Assembly: GCF_014839805.1 (NCBI RefSeq)
Contig: NC_051116.1
Span: 2,170,001 to 2,234,000, forward strand
Reading direction: 5' to 3'
Length of the DNA: 64,000 nucleotides
DNA from: Manduca sexta
Taxonomy: Eukaryota > Arthropoda > Insecta > Lepidoptera > Sphingidae
Shown: positions 22,163 through 35,000 of the stretch, piece after piece
Layout: each line of letters opens with the position of its first letter
How positions within the stretch are numbered: the stretch's first letter is position 1
Notes under the pieces: model-generated
Told to the model about the DNA's origin: nothing
Seen by the model: only the letters and a program-made list of their open reading frames with translations
The model's database searches: none
Made by a program: the position numbers and the translations under genes

Positions 22163-25100
22163 TTATTCAAAATCTGGTGACTGATCGTCATTTGTTTGTA
22201 TAAATGAAGGAGGGATTAGATTAGGACAATTAGGACTGATCTTAAAGGTAATTCCATTGGGAAGGGCTGAATATTAATAAAATTTAGTTAAATACTTACC
22301 ATGAGCTGGTTGATGTAGTATTCGTACGTTATAGTGTCTGTGACAGGGTCCAGGGCTGTCTGCATCATTTCATCCAATTCTTCCTGCGAAATGAAAAGTA
22401 CCCCCCTAATAGTATCGCACTGAAAATATTATTTCTCCCTTTATTCCTTCCATTTTCTTCTTTTCTAGCAGTGCATCCATTCGTTGACATTTTATGTATC
22501 TATCATGGGTGTAAGCGGGGCGGGGTGCGGGTGTTTAGGGGTGTGTACGTGTACGGGTGTGTGTGTGTGTGTCGCCTGATTCTAAAATATGGTCATGCCT
22601 GTGGTATCTATTCTATACTGTAAGGACATCGACGCATTTATTTTCTTCGGAAATTGTAAGTGTTCATGGGCGGTGGAAAATGATCACATGAAAATGTGCT
22701 TACTGCCAACTATATTATACTATAGAACAGCTGATAATTGATATATTAGGTACAGAATACATGTACACAAGGATAAAAATGGGGGGTGTTTCAAACATCC
22801 AGAAATCGATACGGAACCTGGGTGAACGGTTCGCCCTCTTCGAGCATGAGTTTTGTGAATCGCTCCTTAGTGAGATACCCGCGACCCTCGGTGTCGAAAT
22901 ACCTGAAGGCGGCCAGCAACATCTCCGCACTGGCTGGATAAAACCTGGAGAACCATAACAAATACGTGTGTCAATAAGTGTGTCACGTTCCGAGATCAGC
23001 TTGTGTACATCCGGTTTCAACAGGCCGGCATAATTGTGTCGATTGTCGTGGGGCAATCATTACTCTTCAGTCGACATTTTATTGGACTCCACTCCATTTA
23101 TAATGTTTTGACACGATATACTTAGGGGCCGTTCAAGTATTACGTAACGCAATTCTCAAAAATCTCCAATAATTGCCTTACGTAGTACTCGTTCCCATAT
23201 TTGTGATAATGAAAAAATATAAATGTGCGGTGGGTGAATATTAAAAGCATATAGATTTGAAAAATTGCACTTAATGAGTCCTCGCGAGGCCCCTTTAAGT
23301 GCGAGCCCGTGGGCAAGGGCCCACTTGGCCCACGCCTAGCTACGCCACTGTAGATAAGTAAAGTGTTTTGGTATGTTACTTAAGGTGGTAGCTCAAGGTC
23401 CATTTTCATACATTTTGTTTCGGCTTTAATCTGGGTAACTAAACAAGTATTGGCAAGTAAAGAATTTAAATTCACGTCTAGTTAGTGATTAGTTCTCGCA
23501 GTTGAAAGAAAAATGGAAAAATAATTAATAATCATGGATATTTCTGCCTTTAAAATTTCGTCATATTAAATTTTAAAGGCCGAAATATCCATGATTATTA
23601 ATTATTTTTACATTTTTCTTTCAACTGCGAAATAAACTTTACCTGTATTACAGACCGAGCTACCACCTTAATATGAAATAATAAAACAATATACAAATAA
23701 CCTATGTTCCGTCATGACTTTGCACATGAAAGGTAGAAAGTTGGTAAGCGGCACGTTTCCAGTGGCTTCCTTATTCTCCGTCGCCAGGATCACCTCCTGG
23801 ATTTCAGCTTCAGTTGGACAACAACCTGAAAAATAGTCTATGGTTAGATATACAGTTGTTATTCTCAGCTCACTGGTTAGGTAAGTATACAATATGTTAT
23901 TCACGGCTCGCTCTGGATGACATCCGTGATCGGAGGCATCCGGAGCCCCAGATCGTAAATGGGCGACAACAAGGCCGCGTGGGTGCCACCATCAAATCAT
24001 ACATAGAAGGTAGCTTTGGAAAATACTACTGTGAGTCGAGTCAAGTCGGGCGTGTATTATCTAGCGTATTTTTCAATAAACTAACTAATTTCACAAAAGT
24101 ATAAATAGAATTTTATTCAATATTTCACTTTGATTTTTAAAAAAAGCTACCTGCATTGTTAAAAATCATCGATAGCCTAGTTGGGTGTGGAACGGACTGG
24201 CGAGACGAATGTCCTAATGTTCAAAACCCAAGAGCATGCACCTCTAACTTTTTGAAAAATTATGTGTGTATTTTTTGTGAATTATCGCTTGCTCTAACGG
24301 TAGAAAAAAACATCGTGGGAAAACCTGCATACCTGAGAAGTTCTTCATAGTAATTATAAGGGTGTGTTAAGTCTACCGTCTACGTCTATTTAATTTCAGT
24401 TCATTTTATTAACAATCCACTCTAGGCTAGTGTGGTGGAACTAAGATCTAATCTCTCTCAGTAGTAGAGGAGGCCCGTGTTCAGCAGTGGGACATTATAT
24501 AATATTGGGCTGATATTATTATTATTGGTATTAAAACATTTACCCACCTAAAGATCGCAGGATGGTGCCAATTTCCCTCACGTCAACAACCTGCTTGCCG
24601 GAGTGGTCAAACACTTCGAAAGCTTCTATGATTCTCTTCTCTAGATCATTGTTCGGTTGAACTACGACAATAGTGTAAAAAAAAATGTTTCAATAAAATT
24701 ATACTATGTTATCTACCAATATTAATGTGAAGTATGAAGCGTTTGGATGTTTGTTAGAACCCGAATCCGAAATCACTGAACGGATTTCGATGTAATTTGG
24801 CATACGGATAGACTATGTCCTGAATTAATATATAGGATACTTAGGCTTTTTCTTTTGGCTTTGCTCCCATAGAAAATATTTGGACTTTGTTAGTAGATGG
24901 CGCTATGGAATGCCACAACGAACTAGGGCTTTTTGTAATGGAAACGTATTTTCACGTGGGCGAAGTCGTGAGCATAGTTTCTTTCACTATTACAATAAAA
25001 ACAATTCATTGATATTTTTGTCGGAATTATGATTTTAAGATAATTTGCCTTAAATAGCATCATGCTTGTCCGCTATATTGTGTGAGAACGGAAATAAACT

Positions 25101-27765
25101 TGTTAAACTGTCGCGGTGTATGCACACTGCACCGTAACATGTGACACACCTGCTCACCCCTTCTGATATTAACATGAAGCCATTGGCTTAAATTTTATAC
25201 ACCCAAATATTAATAAAAGGCAATTAAACGTATTAAAGTTTACGGACAATATCAGATTTTTTTTCATAACTTTAAAAAACATATCAGAAAATTTCGGTCG
25301 GGCGCATCTTGTCGAAATCTTCGCCGCAGTTAGCTACGTGTCTATGATTAATAAAATTTTGGCTAAACACTTCCGTTAGACATAAAATAATATTAGGTAC
25401 GAAAAACTAAGATGTTTTTATTACATAGATACGTTGTCCGAGCTCAATACTGGCAAGACGAAAGTAAGGCAATTCCCCGACGTTCACTTAGTCAACCTCG
25501 AACCACTGTCGCGGCTAGTCGGCTTACTACCTATTTGTATTCTATTAATTAAATGCCTTCCTGTGTTTTTAGACGATGTACAAATTATACAGCAACTATA
25601 AAAGAAAATAAACGTTTCATTTCATGTGTAATTATACACTATTTAACTTATCAAATAAACCGAATGAATTTTATTCGACTGTCATGGCGACGGCGGTCGA
25701 CGCTCGCGCCATGTCAATGCGAGCTGCTAGGGAAGATGGGTAATGACTGTCTCAGGCTTTATAAACCTACTATTTCTGTTTTATAATATAATAACACGGT
25801 ATGAAATAAAATCATGTATTTAGGTAATAGTTTAATTTAAAAATACATCAAATACTTGTAAATATTTACGGTTCTGCTTTTGTTTGAATTATAGAATCCC
25901 TAAAGATTGACTGCTAAAAGAAAAATGGTTGTGTGTGATTAGAACTCAAAGGTGTGAGAATGATTGGATACTAACTACATATTCTACTGTCTGTTCCGAT
26001 CATTTCCTAGAGAGTGACATATACGTAACCAAAAATAATGTTAAAAATCACATTAAAGCAAAAGGTCACATAATCATTCCTAATGTCAAAGATATTCAAA
26101 TTATTAAAAATCGGATTTTTAAATCGTTTGTAAGTTGTAACGACGTATTTCAGTCTTTAAATGTTCATTCCTTAGAGCACAACCCGACGTTTAATCATAG
26201 ATTACACCTTATCCGCGCTGTTATAGATAAATTCATTAATGTTCGCTTACATTTCGCACACAAAACTAATATAGATTGTAAAACTGATTATAAAAGACAA
26301 AAAAGGAATAAATTAAGTTTGTTTGAAGTTTATATAAAGTAAACACGCTGGCGCTAAATAACTAGAGTTTTATGATGGAGACGATGATATATTATATCTT
26401 AAAGAATTTTTGTATACCTAGTTTTACGTATATAGAGCATTTAAAGCAATGAATATATTTATTTATATAGTTCACCTTACTGTCTAAAATAAATGTTTCT
26501 CTGTTCACACAATAAATTGTTTTATTAAAATGAAGTGTCCAATTTTCCCCAAATTTCTCTGATTGTAGGTCACACGCGCTTTGGCCAATGAGCGTGCGGC
26601 ACTAACTTTGTTACGTAACTGTCGATGTATATATCAGTGTTGCCAGAAGGTTACATTTCTTACATTTTTCGTTACTTTTGACCCCCTCGCGTAACATGTA
26701 AGTAATTTTTATATTTAAGGCAATTTTCGTAACTTTTGAGAACAACGACATTTGTAATAATTTTTTTTTATTGTAAACAGTTTACGAACGCATTTGTATT
26801 CAACGCATCCAAATTGAACGCGCCTAAAACTGGCGGGTCGAAAAAGTATTTCACTCCATATCACACTTAGAGATGGCTCGCCATGACAAAATGAAACGTA
26901 TCTTGCATAAATTAAAACTTGATTTTGCTTGAGTGTGTATGCGCACATTTCCTACTTCGCGAGTCCCCGCGGTTTCTAAGCTACAGAAATGCTTGCCCAA
27001 AAACGCATAAATTAAAAAAAAAACAATAATGTAACTTTTGCAGGAAAAATGTAACATTTCAGGAAAAGAAACGTAACTTACGACTCAAGGGTCCTGGCAA
27101 CACTGGTATATATATCCTTTTCTAACGAATGTGTGCTGCATCTTTTTATTCCTTCTTCGAGCCAATTGGTAATTATATGGACAGGTACGTGACTATAGCG
27201 CATAGTGCGCCGTTTTTTTGTGCCATTTTGTTAGTGTATGCCGCGTCTATTTGTAAAACGTCATTGACGAAAAACGTGTGTTTTCTAATACGGTGACTAA
27301 AGCGGCATTTAATATCGTTAGCTCGGGTTGAACGTTACCCTTCGTCACAGACGGGTAGTAAACCTTGTTGACCTCACCCCCTCTCCCGTCTGAGTTTAAA
27401 CAGAGCAGTACTTACATAGTGAAAGGACAAAGAATATATTCATTGGGACGTAATCTACAAAGGTATACAGCAGTGTTGTAATGCCTATTATTTAATAATA
27501 TGCTCTTTACTATACAGAAATATAAGTTATAAAAGGACAACTATAGTTTTAAATCACGTAAAGGGTATAGATAATTTATACGATAAGAATATTAAGTTTT
27601 CGTTAACAGCGATAAAATTTAAATGTATCTATCAGAGACCAGTAAATTAGTATCCATATCCGCCAAGAGTTAAAGTTCAACGGTAATCAAGTATACATCA
27701 TATTTTTTAAAATTAATTAGATACAAATAGTTTTACTTACTTTTAGGTTCTTCTTTACGTGCCAT
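22163..27765 (-). CDS. EFCAB2: Dynein regulatory complex protein 8 (EF-hand protein DRC8/EFCAB2)
   Basis: Minus-strand exons in order are 27765-27741, 24661-24548, 23825-23702, 22944-22818, 22383-22300 and a tentative last exon 22180-22163. Together they give 163 residues, close to the roughly 160-residue form known in animals. The hallmarks are AFEVFDHSGKQVVDVREIGT, ILRSLGCCPTEAEIQEV, the FLPFM core, GRGYLTKERFTKLM and EEGEPFTQEELDEMM. DRC8 is part of the nexin-dynein regulatory complex of motile axonemes, so in an insect it should act in sperm tails. The EF-hand loops are degenerate: the first lacks the central Gly, and the loop starting DTEGRG lacks the final Glu, so calcium binding is doubtful. 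The last 18-bp exon (SPDFE, stop) is a guess from an acceptor and phase; ATCAGTCC near 22234 is an alternative start of that exon. Confidence 0.88.
22965..23105 (-). repeat. Short interspersed repeat, family R-140, copy 4
   Basis: GTGTCACGTTCCGAGATCAG, CAACAGGCCGGCATAATTGT and CAATCATTACTCTTCAGTCG correspond to 21885-22020 and to the inverse of 2145-2245. It is in an intron of DRC8. Confidence 0.55.
23119..23356. repeat. MITE fragments in DRC8 intron
   Basis: 23119-23190 opens with TTAGGGGCCGTTCAAGTATT like the MITE at 4748-4950, but its other end is missing. 23280-23356 ends in CCTAGCTACGCCACTG, a terminal motif common in lepidopteran MITEs. Neither is complete. Confidence 0.5.
23380..23671. 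mobile_element. Long foldback element, truncated copy
   Basis: TTAA-flanked. The left arm starts AAGGTGGTAGCTCAAGGTCC and matches the left arm of 62002-62368 almost fully. The centre is palindromic (TAATAATCATGGATATTTC against its inverse). The right arm is shortened: about 100 bases between TTTCAACTGCGA and GAGCTACCACCTTAA are replaced by unrelated sequence. It lies in a DRC8 intron. Confidence 0.85.
24168..24530 (+). mobile_element. tRNA-derived SINE, family S1, copy 2
   Basis: The head has a perfect box A match TAGCCTAGTTG (24173-24183) and box B GTTCAAAAC (24219-24227). The body and tail match 11511-11815, with about 45 extra bases (near 24371-24420) before the tail. It lies in a DRC8 intron, next to exon 24548-24661. 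Confidence 0.8.
24735..24990 (+). repeat. Lepidopteran retroposon tail-like repeat
   Basis: AACGGATTTCGATGTAATTT and a GGGCGAAGTCGTGAGCA end are typical of the common moth retroposon tail unit. No coding content. It lies in the first DRC8 intron. Confidence 0.45.
25553..26342 (+). pseudogene. Decayed THAP-domain gene, antisense in DRC8 intron 1
   Basis: The ATG at 25553 opens MPSCVFRRCTNYTATIKENK, a typical THAP start with the first zinc cysteines. From about 25896 a frame reads IPKD, then TGA, then LLKEKWLCVIR and later WILTTYSTVCSDHF, the second half of a THAP domain (Trp, then Cys-x-x-His). Its C-terminal end (HLIRAVIDKFINVRLHF) resembles tails of THAP proteins related to P-type transposases. 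The halves are separated by unrelated sequence with no clean intron, and the in-frame TGA breaks the second half. Poly-A signals occur near 26510. It may be a dead domesticated-transposase-like gene, or a real gene with an intron and one nonsense change. Confidence 0.65.
26635..27105. mobile_element. hAT-type MITE with 8-bp target duplication
   Basis: Ends CAGTGTTGCCAG and CTGGCAACACTG are inverted copies. GTATATAT directly flanks both sides (26627-26634 and 27106-27113). The 471-bp interior has no useful frame and contains GTAAC-rich runs. An 8-bp duplication with CAG...CTG ends is the hAT signature. It lies in DRC8 intron 1. Confidence 0.88.
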
Positions 27766-28871
27766 AATAACTAAATAAATTTATGAGATTCTTAAATTTA
27801 ATAACTATTTGAAAAATTCAAAACATTGAATAATAAATATTTGAAAATATTTTTATAGTGATGTGGTAATAAACATTGGTATCTAGGCAACATAGTTCGA
27901 TATGTTCTATGCTTATAGGAATTTGCAATTATCGATTATATATCGTTATAAAACGAGTAATCGATTCGTACCTATAAATTGTTGCCGCTAATACTATTTT
28001 ATCATTGTTTTTCTTTTTATAGGTAAGTATATATTATGTATAAAAAAAATTAAATAACTAAAAGTAAACAGCAATGTCATTATTCGGATAAACTTAATAA
28101 ACCTACAAAATCATTACATACTGTTTCCATCTATTATAATTCTCATTGGATTATTATTTGAAATATGAGCCTCGTTCACATTGATGTACACTAATTGTCT
28201 ATGTTTTGTATTGGTTCCGTTAGTGATGTCCATGTATAAATGATTTTGCTACTTGATATATCTGAATAAACATTTTTCAGATTATTTGCTATTTTTAATT
28301 AATTTAATCACATGTTAAAAATAATTAAATAAAACATTATAGGGTTGAAGCTATTCCTTAGGCAGGTTAGATTGGAAATTTTGATGTCTGTTTTTTAGTC
28401 GTCAATTATCGATAGTTTCTTAATACCATGCCGATGCTTTCGTATAACTAACTGAATACAAAGAAAATATTGGTGACGATAAGTTGATCGTTAATAATAC
28501 AAATTAGCATCAAGTGTTACTCGATTATTATAAATTGGCGTATTTACTATCACGTTTCTTATATTTTATCAGTAATAAAATCATTATTAAAATTATTAGT
28601 CTTGGCGATTTTACATTTTTAGTGCTGTTTAAAATGGTGCTCGACAATAAATATAGTTTAAGCAGTGACTGACGACTCGATAAAAAACTCCGTTTGAGTC
28701 CCTCACTAGTATCCCGTCTGCTTTGCGCCGCCAAACGCCATCTTGGATTTGTTTGGCGCTTTTCATTGTGAATATACGCCAGTAATGTTTAATTTTACTT
28801 AATTTGTGATTTTTGACTGTTAACTGTTAGAAATTGGAACTTGCACAGTGGAGAAATATAAATAAACAATT
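27766..28871. promoter_or_regulatory. Head-to-head promoter region of DRC8 and the hnRNP U-like gene
   Basis: About 1.1 kb separates the divergent start codons at 27765 (minus) and 28872 (plus). CGCCATCTTGG at 28736-28746 is a YY1/Pho-type site about 130 bases before the plus-strand ATG, typical of housekeeping starts. No TATA box is evident. The rest is AT-rich with nothing else recognised. Confidence 0.45.
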
Positions 28872-29001
28872 ATGGATCCGGCTAAAATGAAAGTTGTGGA
28901 TCTAAGATCCGAGCTTGGTGCTCTTGGATTGGATACCAAAGGGAACAAGCCGGCTTTGGTCGAAAGATTGAAAAAAGCTTTAGAATCTATGACTGGAAAA
29001 A
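28872..29001 (+). CDS. HNRNPUL1: Exon 1 of hnRNP U-like: SAP domain
   Basis: MDPAKMKVVDLRSELGALGL followed by DTKGNKPALVERLKKAL is a textbook SAP helix-turn-helix, which binds AT-rich DNA. The whole domain is in this one exon, which ends in phase 1 before GTAAGT. ATG choice: first ATG after the promoter, and directly upstream of the domain. Confidence 0.93.
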
Positions 29002-32000
29002 GTAAGTATTGATTGATTTTACAATATATGACGAATATTTTGCATATAAGTGTAAAATAACAAACATTTGTGTTCTAAACTATGCCATTGCAATAATGAT
29101 GCACGTGTCCAATACACGAAAAATCATTGGCGGGTTTGTGTTTTTTGTGTATACTCTGCCTTGGGGTGACGTCACGTGTGTGTAATATAATTTACGCGTT
29201 AAATTATGCTTTCACCACGCATAGTAGTACAGGGATCCAAAATGACCTATTGACAGCGGAAATTGGCGGACTCATCAGTTAACAAAAAAAAAACACATAT
29301 CCATTTTGTTTATCATTCTTAGAGAATATAATTTTGACTTGTATGGGAATTGTATAGAACTATTCTTGTTATTTTGCCACAACTTAGCAAATGAAATGGC
29401 ATAATAGGACATTATGAATTTCTGAGCGTGAGAATTCCCTCCAAAACACAATCTTAAGGTACTCATATAATGAAATATAGTACAATGTTATCAAATAAAA
29501 GCATTATTAGGTGTAATCCACAGCCTTGTACTAAATAAGTAAAAATTATCAAGCCATTAATTAAAAATATCTATTTACAACTCATTTCTGACCTAACAAC
29601 AGCAAATAGTTATTTGTATTATATAACATTATAAACATGGTTACTGTTATCACGTAAATAATACAACAGAATTACCCAAATACAAAAGATTTGTATAAGT
29701 GGGTACATATTTAGAGAATATGTATGGCGGGGATAATGAACCTTTATGGGTCAACATGCCATTATTTATGAACATATTTTGCCTATAGCCCTCCATACAT
29801 GGCTCTCAGCTAGTCAAATATAGAACACCACTTTTGTAACATATTGTTTGAAAATTATTTTGTAGCATGTCACCTCTGAGATGATTGCCATTGGCTTGCC
29901 GTCCCTTGCCTATGCCATTAAGTTCACTTACATACAATCATTTATGGAGCGTATCAACAATATTTGTTTGACTTTTATGTCATTTTGACTATGGTACAAG
30001 ATTATTGAATAAATTATGTAAGGATGACATAGTAGGTCAGATCAGTGATGATTTACAGGATTCTGCCAGGATGGTGTTATGGAAATTTTCTGAGAGTGCA
30101 TACAGAAGCTATGCTACTTAAAATCTGATAAGGAATCTTATCAAGATAATGTTAGAATGTAGTTTATCTGATAATGCACATATTGCCAATCATAATAATA
30201 CAATAAATATGGCAGAATTATTACATAGGAACATCATATAGCGAGCTTGAAATTGTAGGGGATTATAAACAAAACTGAAATTTTTTGAGGGTCTGCAGCT
30301 TAAAAGTATCTCTTATAGTATTTATTTTTTCTCTGTCTGTTAAAACACTTTCTCTATTATGTGGAGAGGTATCATGTTGAAAATGATATCAAATACTCAG
30401 GTGAAAAAATTATTCCATTTAGGTTGATATCAACTGAACACCAAACTCATTTCCCTAACTAAAAGTTCATCCAGATTAAGTCATGTCTAACATGTAACAT
30501 AGTTTGAGTGAAGTTTGTCCATGATGTAGAAATAATATATGATTCAACTATGTTTGGATCAATGAGTTATAAATAAGTTATATTCATCCCAGAAACCTTA
30601 AAATAAATAAAATAAAAATAAATAAAAAAAATAAAATACTTTATTTATCACGTAGGCGAACAAAGTTGCACTTATGATACGTCAAAACAAAGAATAAGAA
30701 TAATTATTATTTCTAAACAACTATTAAAATTACTTATATAACTATGGACATTTTAAATTAGGGATAAAGTTTATACAAAAGACAAGGTACAAACCAAAGT
30801 AACCAGCTCGGGCTGGCAAGTAGGGGGAAAATAGAAGGGTAACGCGTCGCGATCCTCACCGGCGAGGACATGAGCCCTAGCCTAGCTAACCTACCAGCCT
30901 TTCACTGGCTACCTAAGTGATGACTACCCCGAAGAAGAAAGGCAGAAAGAAACTCCGGGCTTTCTTTTTTGTCATCAATTGTTCAGTACTTCTTTTGTAT
31001 TTTTTTTCCAAGTCTTTCTTGTACATAGTCACAATAGTTATATAAGCTAATGCACGCACATCACCGTTAACATGGGATAAGATGGAATCCAATCGACTAA
31101 ACCTGGAGCGGCATAAAAATAAAATTAGCGATAGCAAATAAAAGAGAACATAGATTCATACTTAAATAACGGCGTACAGCGTGCATTCGCCTACATTTAC
31201 AAACATAGTTTTCAATCATGAGAAACGAAAAAAAAAAAATAGTGATATTAAACAGGCAAACGCAACATGATCGGGTGGTCGTCTTTCAAAAATTACATTT
31301 CATTAAGATATGATTAGTCGCCTTTATTCCAGTCACATAGTATCACAGTAGAATTGTTAGTGAAAATAAAACTAAATTTCTTTAAATTCCATTAGTTTTT
31401 GTGTTAAACGAGCCAACACTAAACATTTATATCGACCCAAAATTTAAATAATTATCGTAATTACAACATATTTCATACATTACAGCTATTATCATTCCCA
31501 ATTGTGTAATCTGTCTGTACCTCTATAAATATTAATGAGTTTCCATTAAATAGTATTGTAATTGCATTATGTTAATTATCATGTCTTTTCAGTAACAAGC
31601 ATATAAGTGATATTAATTATAAATGACCTCTAAATTAGTTATCATAAAATAATTAAGTAAATGTTGAAAAAATTTAATTAGATAAAATGTAAAGTTTTAA
31701 ACAAGCCAGCATTATTGAGTCAATTGGGGAGGGATAATTGTCTCACATCAATTAGTACTATCTGGATGTGACCCAACCAAATAAGGTTCAGTGGGTTTCT
31801 TTTTACCATACCTGTATAAAAATAAAAAGAAGTTATGAATTATCAGACCTTTGGTACGAAAGCTTGAGTCACATTTGCACATTTTTTTTTACCAAATTGT
31901 TCATTTTATTATTATTATTAAAAAAAAACTTGTTTGTGCACACAGCTTTACCGGACACGTCGATATTGGACACCACAAACGAGGACGCTGGCGAGCCGGC

Positions 32001-35000
32001 AACGCCGCGGCGGCCTGCGGCGAGGACCACGCGGCGGTCTTCATCCTCCAGGCTCGCCGCCACACCTGCCAAGGTATCAGAAGCGATTCCATGACTCAAA
32101 ACATTATCATGCAAAACTTACAAATAATAAGCTAAAAATGAGATCCTATTCCTACTAATACTATAAATGCGAAAGTTTGTGAGGATGGATGTATGCATGT
32201 ATGTTTGTTCCACATTCACGAAAAAACTACTAAACAGATTTGGATGAAACTTTACAGTAATTTTGGTTATACAGAATAACACATAGGCTACAATTTATAA
32301 TGATTGTTGTAATTTGGTCATAACATAATGATATATATCAAGTAAGTCTGTAAAAAAATTATCCCGGAAAACTCCTTCACCCGAGCGAAGCCGCGAGCAA
32401 AAGGTAGTAGAGAATGTTTAAGGTATAAGGATTGGTCCTTAAAGAAACAGCGACAGACACAAATGTGTCCTGTTTTTAATCTTTCGTCCTGTCCATAAAG
32501 GTTGAATGGTAGAGAATTATAAATAGAATAATAAATAGCCTCTCACAAATACCATTTGTAATGTTATAAAATGTGGTTTGTTTTAGTTAAAACAGCAAAA
32601 TGGAGAGAAATAATTGCTTAACAACTTTGTATCTGTTAACATTTTTGGCACAAGGTGTTTGAGCTCATTGTGTAAATAAAAAACACAATGATAACAAATG
32701 AAATGAGATGCATGTGTATTTTCATTATGATGTGTCAATGGCTAATTTTAAACTATATTCTCTAAAGGCTAAGTGCAAGGCATCAAAGTTAGGAATAAAT
32801 ACAAAATATGTATTACTAAATCACACAACAGGAAGGAGGAAACAACTAATGTTCCGAGATGATTATAAAACAATTGTTGTGTTATTTTCTGATTTATCAG
32901 TACATACATTGTTCAGTTAGTATGACCTTTAATATGACTTTTGGAAGGTTGACTAATATACATGTGAATTACTTGGTTGTTACATAAAGCCACAACCAAA
33001 ATATTTTGTATAGTATTTTATTTTATTGCTATTTACAAAAAATTGCAATATTTAAAATCTAGTGAAGTATTAAAATTAGAAAGGTTATTTACCGCATATA
33101 TTTACCAATTTCAAGACATTGTTTTCATAGAAGGATTCTTTTTCGTTGTGTTTTTGTTTTTATTAGTAAAACGTAGTCAAACACAAAAGTATACACAGCC
33201 ATCTCGTCAACATCACTGGAACTGTGGGATGAATATTTACAATTAGAAAATAATGCCCAATAATCACACTAGATGGCGATAGTCGATTATAAGTTGCGAT
33301 AGCAAAATTTGTACGATGTGCAATATATATACCACCTCCGAATAGGAACCGTCAGAGCGGCCGCGGCCGGTCAGGCGCAATATCCCCATGATTGGAAATA
33401 CTACCATTTGTTTCTCTACAATGGCGACTGCCTATACGTCATGACACAGTAATATAGTATCTGTAAACTATGTTATTTGACCCAGATCGTTCGCGAGGAG
33501 CCACCACCCGAGCCTATTCGGGAGGAAGTGAAGGACGATGGCGCCGAGCGCTACTCTCCTGGGCTGGACTCCGACTCAGAGTCTGCTAAGTCGCCGAAGG
33601 TTGATGCGCCTGTTGAACCACCGAAGCCGCAAGAGGCGCCCGAACCGGTCGCCGCGCCTGAACCCATCGCCGCGCCTGAACCCGTCGCCGCGCCTGAACC
33701 CGCGCCCGCGCCCGAGCCCGAACCTGCGCCCGAACAGGAACCGGAGCCTGTCAAGTATGTAACACATAGTGTCTCAGTGTTTTGTCACCAATGATTTTTT
33801 TTTATTGGTTTGATATAATTATTTCTTTTTAATATTTCATATTACATCAAATGAAAGCAATTGATAACTTTACAAGCCTGCCAATTAAAATTAAATTTAG
33901 ATTGGCATTATATATTCAGTGGGTTTCTTGGTCGAATAGTCGAATAAGATGTTTATTACATTCTACAACTTTGTTAATTACAAGAAAATACATTATAATT
34001 AAATAAATAAAACTTTATTTTACTAATTATTTGACGACCAAAAAGTTTTTGTCGAATACCAAAAAGCAGCATAATACCGAATATTAGCGGAATGTTCATC
34101 GTAAATCTTAAAAAATCAACAGATCTGGTAATCGGCCATTTATATTTCCAGACCTCAAGAACCGCCTCAGGAAGTTTCTGAAGAGAAATCAGGTAAGGAA
34201 ACAACTACATTATATGATCTACAACCCAACTGAACACAAAACTGAAACTATTGAATCATTTTACTCATTAAAGTGTTATATAATTTGTGTATGTCTTATA
34301 CACCAGCCTAAGCATTATCACTTGTTCCCAACAGAACCAATGGAAACCCAGGAGGTCAAATCATCACCGATAAAGAAAGATCATCGGGAAGATGATGATA
34401 TTGTAAAAGAACCGGAGACAACTAGTGAAGAGAAAGTAGAGAAAGGTGATTATGAACAGATGGACCAGGATCAGGGTGAGGAGAAGAAAGAGCATGAGGC
34501 TGAAGAGGCTCCTGGTGACGAAAAGGTAATATATCACACATACCATTTTAATTTTTTGGAGGGGACAGGGTTGTGCGGCTGTATTACTAGGAACTCCAGC
34601 AAACAGCATACAAGTCAGTGTTGGCTTAATGATTGCAGTAGGTTGGGAAATGTATTGGGAGAGTAAATAGGATAAATAAAGTAAATTTGACTATTTTTTT
34701 TTTATATCTTTTATAAAATATGTACGGAGTATAAATTCTAAAACAGAAAACATCAATGAAATCCGCTGAAAAATCCATAAATTATAAGCCATTGAAATTT
34801 GGTAGTAGGGTGTAGCAGTAGGGTGAGTGTCAAAAAACAGAAAAGAAACGAAATACTTGTATGTGACGTCAGCGGGCATTACGATGCGTGCGAAAGAAAG
34901 AGATGGAGCGATATCCCCACTCCACGCCCACTCCTCCACGTAGCAATATTTGTAATTTGAATTACTGCCTCATTTTTGATTGAATTTTAATGCAGTCTTC

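Noticed and set aside
31851..32158. Alternative frames over exon 31946-32073
   Set aside because: Only the frame reached from exon 1 in phase 1 (ending TPAK) links both neighbours.
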